A stretch of DNA of 64,000 nucleotides from Viscum album (Eukaryota; Streptophyta; Magnoliopsida; Santalales; Viscaceae): contig OY728121.1 in NCBI GenBank assembly GCA_963277665.1, positions 1,649,864,062 to 1,649,928,061 of the forward strand, in the 5' to 3' direction. Shown here one piece after another: positions 48,785 through 61,482 of the stretch. The notes beneath the pieces are model-generated. The model had not been told where the DNA came from, ran no database searches, and saw only the letters and a program-made list of their open reading frames with translations. Positions within the stretch are counted from its first letter, which is position 1. Every line of letters starts with the position of its first letter. The position numbers and the translations under genes are program-made.

Positions 48785-50926
48785 TGTATGAACCAAGATA
48801 TTCCTTTCAGGTAGCTTTTTCCGTTTTCTAGAGTTTTCGAGAAAAGAAGTGTTTCGGGAAATTTTTTTGTGTTCACGTCGTGTACTTTATGAGTACACAC
48901 AATGTATTTTGTTGCCGCAGGAGGTCGTGTGCTGTATGTTTCATGGACCCACACACAATCATGTGGGGTGATGTGGGGGCCACCAAAATCGGTTTTCGAA
49001 AAAAGTATGTACACGTCGTGTACTTCAAAAGAACATGTCATGTATTTCTTTTTCATTAAATGTACTGGGGTCGTGTCTGATCACCAGAGGTGTCTTCTTA
49101 TAGGTGTCGTTTGACCAAGAGAAACTGTATGGCACCGAAACTTCTCTGATCCCCCCGAGCCTACATCTGTTCTCCGAATCAACTACCGTCGATTAATTTG
49201 GAACGGAAATGGTAAGCTCTTCCTTATTCTAGAACATAGTTGTCCAATTCCTCTTCTTTTCCAAGTTATCTTGGGTCGAACAGTTTAGATTCTTTTGTAG
49301 ATCTTCGATTTTCCAAGGAGATTCAAGCTTCGAGGTTCACGTATAGAGATCTCCTAACCCTGAGGTGGGTGATTTTTGCCATTCTGTTCAATGCCTTTGA
49401 GTATTTTGTGAAAATTCCACTAATACCCTTGAACGTGTTATTGTGTGTTTAACGTTTTACCCCTGTTGTCTTCCTACCATGCTCGGATGCCTATGAAGAG
49501 GAAGTTTGTACATGAATTGGGTTGATTTCTATTCCTTGGATGTTCTACTCATGCTTAGTTCTATTTACGACCATTTGGCCCTGTTAACCCTATTGAACAT
49601 TTACCTGTTTTCAATGCCTTGTGGTCGTAAAATGGAGTGTTTTTATCTGACAAGCTTGACATGTTGTAAACTAGTTATCAAAGTAGTTATGTAGGTTTAC
49701 TTTGGCCATAAATCATTACTATGAGTTGACTTACATGGGGCTGTGAGAACCTGGTGTTATAGACTAAAAGAGGATACACTGAGTGAGAATCCTCAATGAG
49801 TCTCTAGACATTATAGACTATAAGGGGGTAGACTGAATGAGATTCCACATAGAGTCTATGAGCTTTATAGACTATAAGGGGACATACCGAGTGAGCTTCC
49901 TCAGAGAGTCTTTGTTTTACTTGAATTACAGTGAACCACTCCAGGATTTAAGGGGTATTGACCGGGTGAGCTTCCACAGAGAGTCTATGTATGACCTGGG
50001 GATATAAGAGGAATTGACTGGGTGTGCTTCCTCAAAGAGTCTCTTGAACTTGGGGCTATAAGGGGAATTTACCTTGTGTGCTTCCCTAGAGAGTCCTTGA
50101 CTACCTTATACTATAAGGGGAATTGACTGAGAGTGCTTATTCAGAGAGTCTTTTTTAATTATTATCACAGAACCAGAGGAGTTACGCTGAGTGTATTGCC
50201 CAGAGGGTTGCTTGTACTTGTTAGGTTGGACCAAAGGGGATGGATGTGAGTAATTCCTAGAGGGTTATATTTTTTTGATTAGATTTTGGTTGATTCTATT
50301 ATTGTGGATTGTTGACTGTTGAGTACTTTCCTATTTACTGCTTCTGTACTTTTACCTACCATATATCCACAGACTGTTAGGCACAGATCTTCAGGTGGTT
50401 TCCTACTGGGATGTAGTCTCACAACCTATTTGGGTTACACATTTGGGCCCAAAAAGATTATATTTCTACAAGTATAGACAAGGGAAAGTGCCATTCTACT
50501 TCAGGTACTTGACTTGTTGTGGAGCTGGAGAGCATGGGAACAAGCTTTGGCTTGTGATTCTGAGGAGCTGTTAATATGTTTCTTGTGTACTTTGGTTTAA
50601 TACTATTTTGTATTCCAACATTGTGATCTGTTTTATTTTTTTCTAGACATATGTGTCATTCATCATTTTTATATCTGTTCTCTAGTTCTTTCATACATTT
50701 AGTCTTCCGTGGATTGCTTTTGATTGGATTATTAATGCTTCCACTATTGTATATTGTTTCTATTCCACTGTGTACACTTCCAATGAGGACATTGTTTCCC
50801 CACTATCACACCCAAGGCCCTCACTACTAGTATTCAGCCTCTGGCATTCAGGGAAATGCGCTTGGGTCCATTTGACCATCCGGGTATGGGGCGCTTCTGG
50901 GTGGCTTCTAGAACCAGAACGTTACA
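48785..50926 (+). repeat. 3' LTR of chromovirus C
   Basis: Begins TGTATGAACC and ends CGTTACA, then the duplication TTGGA. Box pairs lie at 48872/48894 and 49010/49032, both 22 bp apart as in the 5' LTR. The roughly 54-bp array is at about 49758-50160, with worn units to 50270. The U5 block is at about 50741-50880. Confidence 0.93.
49758..50270 (+). repeat. About 54-bp tandem array inside the 3' LTR of chromovirus C
   Basis: The same units as in the 5' LTR (GACTATAAGGGG, then GCTTCCTCAGAGAGTC), including the insertion beginning AATTACAGTGAACC after the third unit, so the array was fixed before insertion. Confidence 0.8.
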
Positions 50927-50931
50927 TTGGA
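50927..50931. repeat. Right target-site duplication of chromovirus C
   Basis: TTGGA, identical to 40633-40637. Confidence 0.88.
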
Positions 50932-51109
50932 AGTTGTCCTCAAGTACACATGAGTGGAATTTTCATTTTCTGTTGAGATGGATGGAAAATTATATGGATA
51001 AACTTTCAAATTTATATAACTTTTTATATTTTATTTTCATAATATTAACTCATTAAATAAGTAATAATTACTATCCATGTAAGGATAAATAGAAAAAATC
51101 ATCACATAG

Positions 51110-51347
51110 CTTCGTAGAAGTGGTAGTCCACATATATGTCTGAGGGACGTTATCATTTTCCAATAAATGGAAAGGTAAAAATATATATACTATATTACAC
51201 TTACCAAAGTATAATAATTCAAAAAATATTTAATATATTAATTGTATTCATCATTTTAACCATCAATATGATGTATTGATGAAAAATGAAACACTTCACT
51301 TCGTGGATGTGGTAGTCCACATATACTTAGTAGAGATGTTTTCATTT
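51110..51347. repeat. Two copies of a block, 189 bp apart
   Basis: CTTCGTAGAAGTGGTAGTCC at 51110 and CTTCGTGGATGTGGTAGTCC at 51299, each followed by ACATATA and a TTATCATTTT/TTTTCATTTA tail. This is a tandem duplication of about 189 bp with diverged copies. Function unknown. Confidence 0.65.
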
Positions 51348-54300
51348 ATAATATGATTAAACGGGAGGTTAAAAAGTGTAGTTCCAAAAACATAATATTC
51401 TTTAAATATATTGGAGATAATAATGTTAATATATTATCATGGTTATGATATGATTTACTATGGTTAAAGAAAAAATAAACATGAAAGAGCTCAATTAAGT
51501 GATATATCTATTTATCAGAAAACAACCTTTGGATTACACATTAAGACTTTTAGGATAGAATTTTTGATAGACCAAAAAATATAGTAAGGAAGAGGTTATT
51601 TTGGAATGTATATATATTGGAATTTTCTAGGCTATAGGGCTCAATGATTTTGAACATATGATAAGAAGAAGAGGCAATTTATAAATGATGGGAGAGACAC
51701 TATTTTAATTATTATGACCTTCTAAGTATCATAAACATATTAATCATGATAAATTTAATGTAAATAATTAAATAAAAAATAGAATATAATTATATTAGGG
51801 TATAAATAAAATTATAAAATTATATTTGGATGATACATTGTGACTATATCAAAAAACATAACTCTGATTTACTCATTTACCCTTTTACTATGGTTATTAC
51901 AATTTAACTTGGTTAATAATCATTATGAAAAAAAGAAGAGTGACCGCAATTAATAAATTTAAACATAGACATTCCAAATAATGAAAAAAATTAAATTTTA
52001 TATATTTAAAATTATTAGTTATTCGATATTAATATAATAATGCAAAACACAATGAAAAATTGTTTTTTTTGAAAAATGATTTTTATGTCTAAAAATGATT
52101 TTATAAAAAATATAGTATAAAAATAATTAATATGGAATTAATAAAATTATTTATATTTAATGGCTAATAGTTTTACTCTATAACCAATATATAATAGAAT
52201 GAATCTTTTAAATACTAGAAATTAAATGAGAGTTGTTATAAAAAATGTTATTTTTGACTATTCATTAAAAAGTAATTTTTTAGAAAATTCGGCTAATTTA
52301 ACCTAATAAAAATTAAATATTAGGTGTAAAAAATGGAGATAATTTTATAAAATTAATATTTTAAATGTTATGGAATATAATTCAAATTTTTGTGAAAAAA
52401 TCACATTAAAATCAATTTTAGAGGGATTGTATTTTTGAAGCATGATGTGAATTAGTTCCCATTACATTCAAAATAACATAATGTAGGATATTTTTAATTA
52501 ATTTTACTAATTATATCATCAAAAAATTTCATCAAAATAGTTAATTGTTTTTATTAATTTAATTTATGAGTAAAAAATAATTACGCACATAAAAAAGTGT
52601 CTGAAAAAATAATTTTTTATCAAATTATCTTTATCTCGAATTTATTTAATCAATGTATAAATTAATATTAAATAGTTTCATATAAAAAATATATTTTTAA
52701 TAAATTTGATACTCTAAATAAGATAAATTTAAATTTTTAACTAAATTTATAGAACATATTAAAATTCGCATGTTAGCTTTAAATTATTCTTATCCTTATA
52801 TAATTAAATTATCATTCTTAAAAGTCATACACTTATTTAAAAATAAGTAATAAAAGAATTTTTAGTATGTATTTTTTATCATATATATCATTGTACAATT
52901 ACTTAAATTTATACCCACCAATCCAATAGTTTTTTTATAATAGTCATATTTAAATAATAATATTGTAATTGTATCTCACATTTCATTTTATGCTCCATAA
53001 TACGTATGGTACGTAGAATCAGAAAAAATATAATTTTCCAAATAAACTACCATGGTTTTATACTATCCTCAAAAAATATATTACATACTTAAAATTTTAT
53101 CTGATGGTCAATGAATAATGGTTTTAGAATATTTTTAGAATAAATTTCAAGGAGTGGAAGTTAAATACACATAATTGGAATGAAATATTGATTATTTTTC
53201 ATTTTTATAAGAACTTTTTTGTATAAATTTGGACTAGTAACATTATCATTTTGGAATTTTTTTTAAACCATGCATTTATCATAACGCGAGTGAATAGATT
53301 TATCTTCATTTCAACTAATGAATTATTTTACTAATATGATATATAATATGATACAATATATTTTCTTAATTTATTTCCACAATTTCATCCATAAATTGTG
53401 TTTCGAGTTATTTTCCTCCTCTGCCACATCTAATACAACATCCAAGGAAGGGGAAACATACTAAAAGACATTCTACATGCAAGATGGGAGGCTTGAAAGT
53501 AAGACCTCCCATAAAACCACCACATGGTTTCAGCATCAATATATTTTTCAACCCTGAAGCACTAAAAATTGATTTTAAAGGATCATAAGATCTATATAAT
53601 TATGAAAATTTATTTTCTTATTTATCAAGGCTTGTGAAACCCAAAATCGTTAACACATGCTAAAATAATTCCCAAAATGAAAAAATATTTATATGAATAA
53701 CTAATAATTTAATATATAAATCCACAACAACAACCCTAATATATAAAAATAAAACATCCCATAAATTTCAACCCTTACATCTCTTAAAACTAGGCTTTAA
53801 AATATTTTAAAACCCAATATTCGAAATATTTTATTTCATATTCTCCAAAAATAATTTATCTAAAAAAACATCAATTACTCAAAATGTCACATACCAAAAA
53901 TGTATATGTTGTAGTAATATAATAATGAACAAATATTTTATAGAATAAATTCTATTTTTAATTTAAAAAATCCCTTATTGAGATGTGTAGTTATATAAAA
54001 CACATGCTCTATATTTTATTGTTATTATTTTGGACCATTATATAATATTACAATAATTTTTCTATTGAGTTCAAAATACCCTTATGAAAAATAAACTATG
54101 ACAATATAGTGAATCTATAGTGACTATTATGAGTATATTATATTGAATGTTATGAGAAATTTTAATTTACACAAACCTATGAATCGATGGCCTCGACTAG
54201 TTTGATCATACCTAATGAAGCATTTTTTATTGGAGCTTTCATGGTAGATGGAATAAATGGTAATTTACGTTGATTAAACCCAATATGAGATTTAAAAACT

Positions 54301-56989
54301 GGAACTCAAGAAAAACTAATTATTACATTATTTCATGATTATCTAGATCAGTGTATAAATCATGTTTTCTTGACCACCCTATGCATTTACAACAATTTCA
54401 CACTTTACCCTTAGGATTTATGTTAGTGTAATCAGTGGTAATGAATATATCTAATAGTATTATAAAATTTTCATTTTAATTTTTAATAAAAAAATATGAT
54501 ATTTTTCCCCATTTTCATTATTAATTCATATATTTACATATATATGGATAAAAAATTATTTTGATAAAAATTAGATTTTGAAATGTAGAAGATACAATTT
54601 CAACTTTTGGAAATATATAGTTTTAATTAAAACACACATTTTATAAAATTCAATATTTTTTAAGTAAATTTTTTAAAGAAAATATTATTATTAAATAATA
54701 TTTATATAAATATAAATGATATTCTAGTTTAATGAAGTACATTTTCATTTTTATAAGGGTTAGAAAGTTGTTAGTTTCGTAAAAATTTGGTTTTTCTGTT
54801 AATAAATTAAACTTGTTTAAAATTTTAAATAATCATATATATAATTTTTTAAATTAATTATTATTTTTGAAATCACTATCCATACCTTAGATAATGGATA
54901 ATTTTCCATAATTTTATGATAAGGATCCTATATTTGATAAAATTTACATACGATATAAATATACTATTTGTATTGTGACATCATAATAGCTTAAAAGTAT
55001 TTCAATAAATTATTTAATGGGAATCCAAGTGAATAATATATTTAAAAGTTTAAATTATGTTTTATTGATGTTATTTTATTAATTTTACAAAGCATTTATT
55101 ATTCATCCAAAACCAAAATTATATTTTAATGTTATAAAATACATTCATTATGAATATGACTCAGTTAAACATATTTATGTGTATTATTTATATGGAGAAA
55201 GTTATTATACTGAATGATTATTAAAAACATCTCCTCTGTGGAAGAAACTATGGGAAATATCCATGATGAGGTTTTTGATTTTTATAATTTTATCACTTAT
55301 AGTCAAAAACCATTATTTTGAAAATAATAAATAATTCCCCTCTATTTTGATATAAGTATCAACACCAACACCCAATATTCATCACTAAAACCCCATTGGT
55401 ATTGAATTTACTCTCCTAATATCACTCTAAATCCCTCCCACTTTGTTTCCAGGATCCTGATAAGCTAATCCCGTGATTTTTTAAGAACCCTCTGAAGGTA
55501 AGGGATTACCATAACTTCTTTTCAATTGACATAAATTCTTTATACAAATCATTTTATTTTGAATTTAATCATGTTATAATGTGTTTTTAATCTTACGATT
55601 ACTTCCCTTATGAATCCAATGTAATGACAGACCACCTTTGACTCTTCTTCAAACCATTCATGAACCATTATGTACACCCCTTATATTTACAAAATTATCC
55701 TAGGATTTTCCTTGTCAATATTATGTGTTAGGAATACCCATCCCCATTTACACTTAAGGGTATTCAATAAGATATTATTATTCTTGATTTGTTGGATAAT
55801 TACTTTTATTTAACAATAAATCCATAATCATTGGATTAAAAGTGATGAAATACATTCTTTTGTTGTATGACTTCTATGGCACCCAAATGAGTGTATATAA
55901 TATAAATGTGATGGGTGTGCCTAGTGTTATATAGCTCTTAAATACATTTTACAATATTTTACTTTCTTAATATACCATGTATGTTAATGTGAAGCTAGAA
56001 CAAGAAAACTATGTTATGATGTCTATGTATTTTTCCATGACTTATTCTTATGATGTCATTCTTTATGTTAATTACAAATTCTTATGTTGACTTGATGTTA
56101 TCATATTATATCATGATTTAATTTTCACGTTATTGATTCTAACCCTTTTATTTCACATTTATTCACTTAACTACTCACAAGAATTACATTCATTATATTA
56201 CTATTTTATCATTACCTTATAGTTTTAGAAATGTCCCCCATTTCTTATATACACTGACAATTTATCCTGTGTTATTTTAAAAGTTCAATATGGTTTTTAT
56301 AATTATTATGGGGTTTTAGTTTTTGTGGTTATATCATTGTTAAAATTTATTTTGATATGTATCTAATTACATAATGAAACTATGACTCTGGATCCTTTGG
56401 GATAATATTTTGTATATCATTCGGTAATAAATCATGTGTTATGTTTTATAATATATTAGGGTTTTCATAGTTTCTATCATAGGAAGGTCTAGGTATTTTT
56501 GGGGATTCAAATAAATAAATTAGTTAATTCATTAGGGAAAATAACTAAACCTAGAAAAAATACCTATATTTTTTGAAAGTATAGGGATATTGTATTAAAA
56601 TAAAACAAAATCTATGTTTATATACTATAATTTTATGTTAATAACACATAGTTGTACCTAGGGTAATTACATTGAAAATGATATATTATTTTTAGCTCCA
56701 TCAACACCTGGATTAGGAAAAAGAGGCTTATTTTGACATCTATGTTGACACGCCCAGGGTATTTGATTTGGTAAATTCTCAAGCTCTATAAAAAATATTA
56801 TGATGGGAAAATATACATATCAAATTAAATGTTATGAAATTTAACATGGATAAATTATATTGAAACTAAGAAATTTATTTATTAAGGAATATATTAAATT
56901 TATGAGTTATACATTAAATTATAATTTTTTACATTTTGTATTTTTTATATTTTGATAATTACCATCACAAATTATTGTTTTATTTTAGG
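51348..56989. other. Long AT-rich region, perhaps including the 5' LTR of chromovirus D
   Basis: No coding trace. A short hairpin (GGGAGG with CCTCCC) lies at about 53485-53509. Around 55320-55510 the sequence becomes less AT-rich, with a splice-donor-like CTGAAGGTAAGGG at about 55491. This and the position before a gag remnant suggest LTR or leader of chromovirus D, but no matching 3' copy was identified. Confidence 0.35.
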
Positions 56990-57960
56990 AAATGGATGGA
57001 AATAAGAGGAACTAATCCCATAACCATTATTATGGGAAATGTGATTACTTCCCAAATGAGATTCCCAACCCAATTTGAGCAGGAGTCAAGAACCTCATGA
57101 ATAAACTATCTCAATTAAATAATATTCTGAATTGAATGATTAATCCAGGAAAACCCACACCACCTATGAAATAATTTTTTACAACTCAGAATCTTATAAA
57201 AAAGGGCCTCTGACTTTCAATAGATCTTTTGATCTTTTAATATCTGAACAATGGATCAATTCCATTAAAAATATATAACATGCCCTTCAATACCCTTTGA
57301 ATGAGAAATGAATCCTATTTGTTTATTTATTGGAGATAAAATGTGATCAATGGTTGAAATTGATCATGAATAAAAATAACAAGGAAGATATCGATGTGTT
57401 GGATTTTGAATAATTATGTAAATTAGTTTCAATAAATATTTTTCTTGAACTCTCAAACATAAAAGGGAATATGTGTTATTTTTTTTCAATAAAAAGGAGG
57501 GAAAATCCATTGATATTTTCTATATGAACATCATAAAAATTTTATGATACACCTCCATATTTTTCATTCACCTTAAATGTAATTTTGAGAGATGATTTTG
57601 TGAGGTAACGAAAAATCTATAAAAATGATTGGTTTTTTTGAAACATTGATAGTTGTAAGGAAATTTTACCATTTTCCATAATAGTTAAAATAGAGATTGG
57701 AGAATCTCAAGGATCACATCGATATGGATATAGTATGTGGATAAATTAGTATAATTATAATGGATTAATGGATAATTATCATAGTGGTATTAATGCATGA
57801 CAACCCACTTATCAAATGTGTGGGAAGAAATATCCTCAAAATTTCCTGAAAGGGATGTTTAAATGCTTTAGGTGAATGGATTAGGGGAGCCAATCTACTG
57901 AATGATAATGGGAGAAAAAAATATTGTGATGAAAGAAAGGATTTATACATTAAACCCTCT
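56990..57960 (+). pseudogene. gag: gag remnant of chromovirus D
   Basis: KGPLTFNRSFDLLISEQWIN and SIKNI, stop, HALQYPLNEK follow the gag pattern PPxFxGxxxPxxAExWxxxIExxFxxxxCxxxxK; CDQWLKLIM stands where AxxWWxx is usual. At 57801-57895 PTYQMCGKKYPQNFLKGMFK and CFR, stop, match the knuckle CxKCGKxHxGxCxxGxxxCFxCG in order, with the first and several other ligands changed. Confidence 0.62.
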
Positions 57961-58089
57961 TTCTATTATATAATGAAACAACTTAATGTAGAAAAGGGAC
58001 TATGTGATCCCATTCAAGAGTTTTCAATGATATCTATCAAAAAAACTTACAAGGCCTAGTGGGAAAGGGGGTAATATTACATGAAAAAT

Positions 58090-58350
58090 AATTAGGATGA
58101 TCTAGAGAATAAAGAATTTACATATAATATAGTAATAAATTCATGTATATTGAATGTACAATTATATTATAGATCTTCAATTTCTCTCATATCATTCCGG
58201 ATTAGAAGAATTGTTCAAACACCAGCACAATATATTAATTTTGAGAAATTGATGAAAATGAAAAATAGTTTAATTATTACATACAATGTATATAACAACA
58301 CCACATTCAATATAAAATGTCTTAATTTAATGAAAACATTGTGATGCACC
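58090..58350 (+). pseudogene. pr: Probable protease remnant of chromovirus D
   Basis: The open stretch 58150-58344 reads MNVQLYYRSSISLISFRIRR, which by place and pattern fits the active-site region (VLFDSGASxSFIS) with D-S-G replaced by R-S-S. Support is mainly from position. Confidence 0.4.
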
Positions 58351-58899
58351 AATTAGGTTAATTCATATCAATTCTATGTAGGTATTTTTTTCCTTATGTA
58401 TGGAAAAAATAAATTATTAGGATAATGAAATTACCCTTTGTATCATGAATAACCCTCATATTTTGTACAAGAGTGTGGAGGAGGATGAATCTAATTTATA
58501 ATAATCATCTCAACCATGTATATTATTATATTATGGTAAATTATATCTTTTCAAGTGATTGAGTCTAAGGAATATATTATCACCACTAATAAGACAATTA
58601 TAAGAGAACACGATGAGGTGTGTTCTAATGAATTGTCGGGTCCTCCAACTAGATGAGTGGTTTATTTATAAATCAAACTAATACCCAAGGATTTGTAAAA
58701 AAATTTTTCTTTATATATAATGGACCCTACTAATCAATAATAAAAAAAAGAATCAACAATAAAAGAATCTATAAAATGGGTTTATAGGACAAACAACTTC
58801 GTTGTGTAGTGAATCAGTCTACTTCTTAAAGAAGAGGGATGTGCCAATGAACATCTATTTTGATTATCAAGAGAAAAAAAATATTATATTGAAAAAAAT

Positions 58900-59480
58900 C
58901 ATTATCTACTAATTATTTATGACTTTTTTTATTAGCTACTTGGATCCAAGAGATACTATAGTGTGCATTTTTTTCAGGATGTTATCATGTAAATCTGACG
59001 AAAGTGGACATCCCTCGGAATTCTTTTTATAGAAGGCATGGGAATAGTGAGTTCATAATGATGCAATTGGAACTCAATAATTATCTAACTATCTCCATGG
59101 TCTAAATAAATAGAGTCTTTAGGTTTTTCCTTGATAATTTTTTATACTAATTATATATTATAATCATATCTTCTCTAAAAGTGAGGATGTAGATAAAGAG
59201 TATTTTAATAGTTTATTAAATACCTCATATAAAGAAAATTTATATATAATGTGTAATAAATGAGAGTTTTTAATTGATAAATTAAATATTTCATGTAATT
59301 TTATCCCTAGAAAAGGAATATATTTGGATCATTTGAAAAATGGTGATTGATGGATAACCCAGACCATAATCTACGAGAGAGATCTGTACAATAATTTAAT
59401 TTACAAGGTACTATCGTAGATTTATGATGAACATAAAATGATTTTAAATCACACTAACAAAGGTAATTCTTAAGGGAGTG
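58900..59480 (+). pseudogene. rt: Reverse transcriptase remnant of chromovirus D
   Basis: YHVNLTKVDIPRNSFYRRHG then NSEFIMMQLELNNYLTISMV match GYHQxxxxxxDIxKTAFxTRYGHYEFxVMPFGLTNAPATF. INRVFRFFLDNFLY follows (MNxVFxxxLDxFVVVF); the catalytic aspartates are gone. YYRRFMMNIK at about 59410-59440 is the thumb motif GYYRRFIxxFS. Confidence 0.72.
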
Positions 59481-60430
59481 ATGTTTTTCTAGACTGATTA
59501 ATCTAAAGGGATCGTTAAATAGTTAAATAAGAGGTTAATCACTGAACCTATGATAACATTTCCCACCATTGTCGAAGGATTTTATCTATAATAACTCATC
59601 TAAAATAGTATTGGGTTGTCAGATGAAAAATTCACAACCTATACCTCCCACCTTCTAAATATCCTTTAGCATAACTATCAAATACATTATACAAAATTAG
59701 ATAAAGTGATACTCTCATTGAATATTTGGTGACATTATATCTACCTGGAGAAGTGTGACATAATTATGAATCATAAAATCATTATGTATAAATTCACATG
59801 AAAAGATACAATTATAATCCAATATATATATATAGAAATTATTAAGGATTATTATTTCTAAATCCATTAAAACCTAGGAAGTCTAACAAAGTAGTATAAA
59901 CTCTGCGTAGAAAATATCTGACAACTCTTTTAGTTATTATGATTAAAATGGATCTGATATTATGGGACATGGATAGAATGGACATAGGAATCATAAAAGG
60001 AATGTTATCCTACTATTCAGAAATAAATTTTCAACCATCCATTCGTGACAGGATCAATGATGACCAAAAAGTTAATGGGGGTGCTATTGAGAATGGAAGC
60101 AAATATTATAGTGTTTAACATTACTAAATATGGAGTTATAAGATTTAGAACTCAGATATGCAACCCTTAAAAACCAAAACTAAAAATGTAACTTATATAA
60201 GATGCAACTAGTACATATTTTCTAATTAATCTAGGATTAAATGATATGTATATAAATCCAATGCAAAACATCACGTGGGATAAGATAAAGTTAGAGAGAG
60301 AAAATTTTGTATCTTGTTGCACTATTTTCCTACTATTAAAAGATGAATTGTAGAAGTCAAAGGGTATGATGAAACAATTGAGCATACAAATATGGAAATT
60401 AGAAAAAATAACCATGGATTTCATAATATT
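59480..60430 (+). other. Expected RNase H and integrase start of chromovirus D, unreadable
   Basis: By order this stretch should hold RNase H and the integrase zinc domain. I could not match convincing motifs in any frame. Confidence 0.35.
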
Positions 60431-60439
60431 ACTCCACAT

Positions 60440-61215
60440 TAATTATAAGGGCAATAATTCTTTTTGGGTGGTAGTGTATTTCCGGATAATGTCAATGAAC
60501 ATCATTTATTTAATGAAATATTCCTGACATGATCAAATATCTAATATATAATTAAGAGAAGTGGAAAAACAACTTGGAGGACCACTCTCTATTGTAACTG
60601 ACAAAGATATAAGGTTTTACTATAGGTTTTGGAGAATCTTTCATCAAGCCTTAGATACAGAGAGAATTTTGGGTACTTCTTATCACCCTCACATGGATAG
60701 TTAGTCTGAGAGATCCATCTAAAATCTAGAAGATATGATGAGATATTATTTAATGTATTTACATATATTTTGGGTTCATCATGTCACCCTCATACATAAA
60801 TAGTTTCATCTCTAGGAAGAAATATAACCTTGTGAGGATCTTTATAGGAAGAGGTTTTAGACTCCAATATGTAGTGATTAATACAGTGGAGGTAGTGGGT
60901 AAAACCAAATCTAATCCAAGAGTTGAAGAGAAATTTTAAACCATTCATACTCCTATTTAGTCTATGTATTTTTTCAATAAAATATATCATTGAACAGGTC
61001 ACAAAGGTCTATATATTTTGTTCTAAGATTATTCCATCCTTTTTTATTTCACGATGGAAGAATGTAATTAGGTTAGGGAAGAATAGAAAACATAGTACAA
61101 TATATGTCAACCCCTTTTATATCCTTTATCAAATTTTATATATAGATTACCAACTATCACTCACACCTATCCTATCTAAAATACATGATTTGTTCCATGT
61201 ATATCTCTAAATGAT
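60440..61215 (+). pseudogene. int: Integrase remnant of chromovirus D
   Basis: NNSFWVVVYFRIMS (DxIWVVVDRLTKxAHF), then LGGPLSIVTDKDIRFYYRFW and HQALDTERILGTSYHPHMDS, stop, SERSI, stop, NLEDMMRYYL, matching the catalytic core HGxPxSIVSDRDxRFTSxFW and TAYHPQTDGQSERxxQxLEDMLR; the second catalytic D is kept in VTDKD. At about 61150-61205 LTPILSKIHDLFHVYL matches the joint LPPxLSxVHxVFHVSML. Confidence 0.85.
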
Positions 61216-61259
61216 GTTCATACTAAACCCCCACATATACTACGTCTAAAGGTTGTACC

Positions 61260-61440
61260 CTTAGAGAATTATATTTCATACAAGGACAATCCCATTAAGA
61301 TCATATCTCATAGAGGCAATATAATTGAAAACTAAAAAACTTACAGGGTCAAAGTGTTATTGAAAAACCACATGTTCGAGAAGGAAAAAGGGGAATTAGA
61401 AGAGAGGATGAAATAAAATTTCCCTCATCTATTTTACTAT
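61260..61440 (+). pseudogene. chd: Chromodomain remnant of chromovirus D
   Basis: SYKDNPIKIISHRGNIIEN, stop, KTYRVKVLLKNHMFEKEKGE then LEERMK and NFPHLF read through the whole chromodomain pattern (YEExPVxILDRxxxxLRxKxxxxVKVLWxNHxxEEATWExExxMRxxYPHLF). The aromatic cage is partly lost (W of VLW and W of TWE changed). Confidence 0.78.
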
Positions 61441-61482
61441 AATAAATAAAATTTAAATAGAAAAAATTCTGAAAGGGGATGA

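Larger units (their letters stand above)
40638..50926 (+). mobile_element. Chromovirus C: best-preserved Ty3/gypsy (Tekay/Del-like) element
   Basis: LTRs 40638-42781 (2144 bp) and 48785-50926 (2142 bp) begin TGTATGATCC/TGTATGAACC and end CATTACA/CGTTACA, bounded by the perfect duplication TTGGA. Inside are a worn primer site, a leader with an eight-unit array, gag with two knuckles, protease, RT, RNase H and integrase on the + strand. GC content is visibly higher than the flanks, as expected of the least decayed element. No chromodomain core is readable between integrase and the polypurine tract, unlike A, B and D. Stops in every domain make it non-autonomous. Confidence 0.93.
56990..61480 (+). 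mobile_element. Chromovirus D: internal region of a very old Ty3/gypsy element
   Basis: Gag knuckle, protease trace, RT, integrase and a chromodomain follow in Ty3/gypsy order on the + strand, ending in GAAAGGGGATGAA, a likely polypurine tract near 61470-61482. LTRs could not be paired, so outer limits are unknown. It is the most AT-rich and most broken of the four chromoviruses, with frames changing every few dozen codons. Its integrase and chromodomain wording differs from A-C, so it belongs to another chromovirus branch. Confidence 0.75.

Noticed and set aside
40638..50926. Functional, autonomous retrotransposon
   Set aside because: Every domain has stops or shifts, the primer site is worn and the LTRs are strongly diverged, so it cannot code for its own movement.
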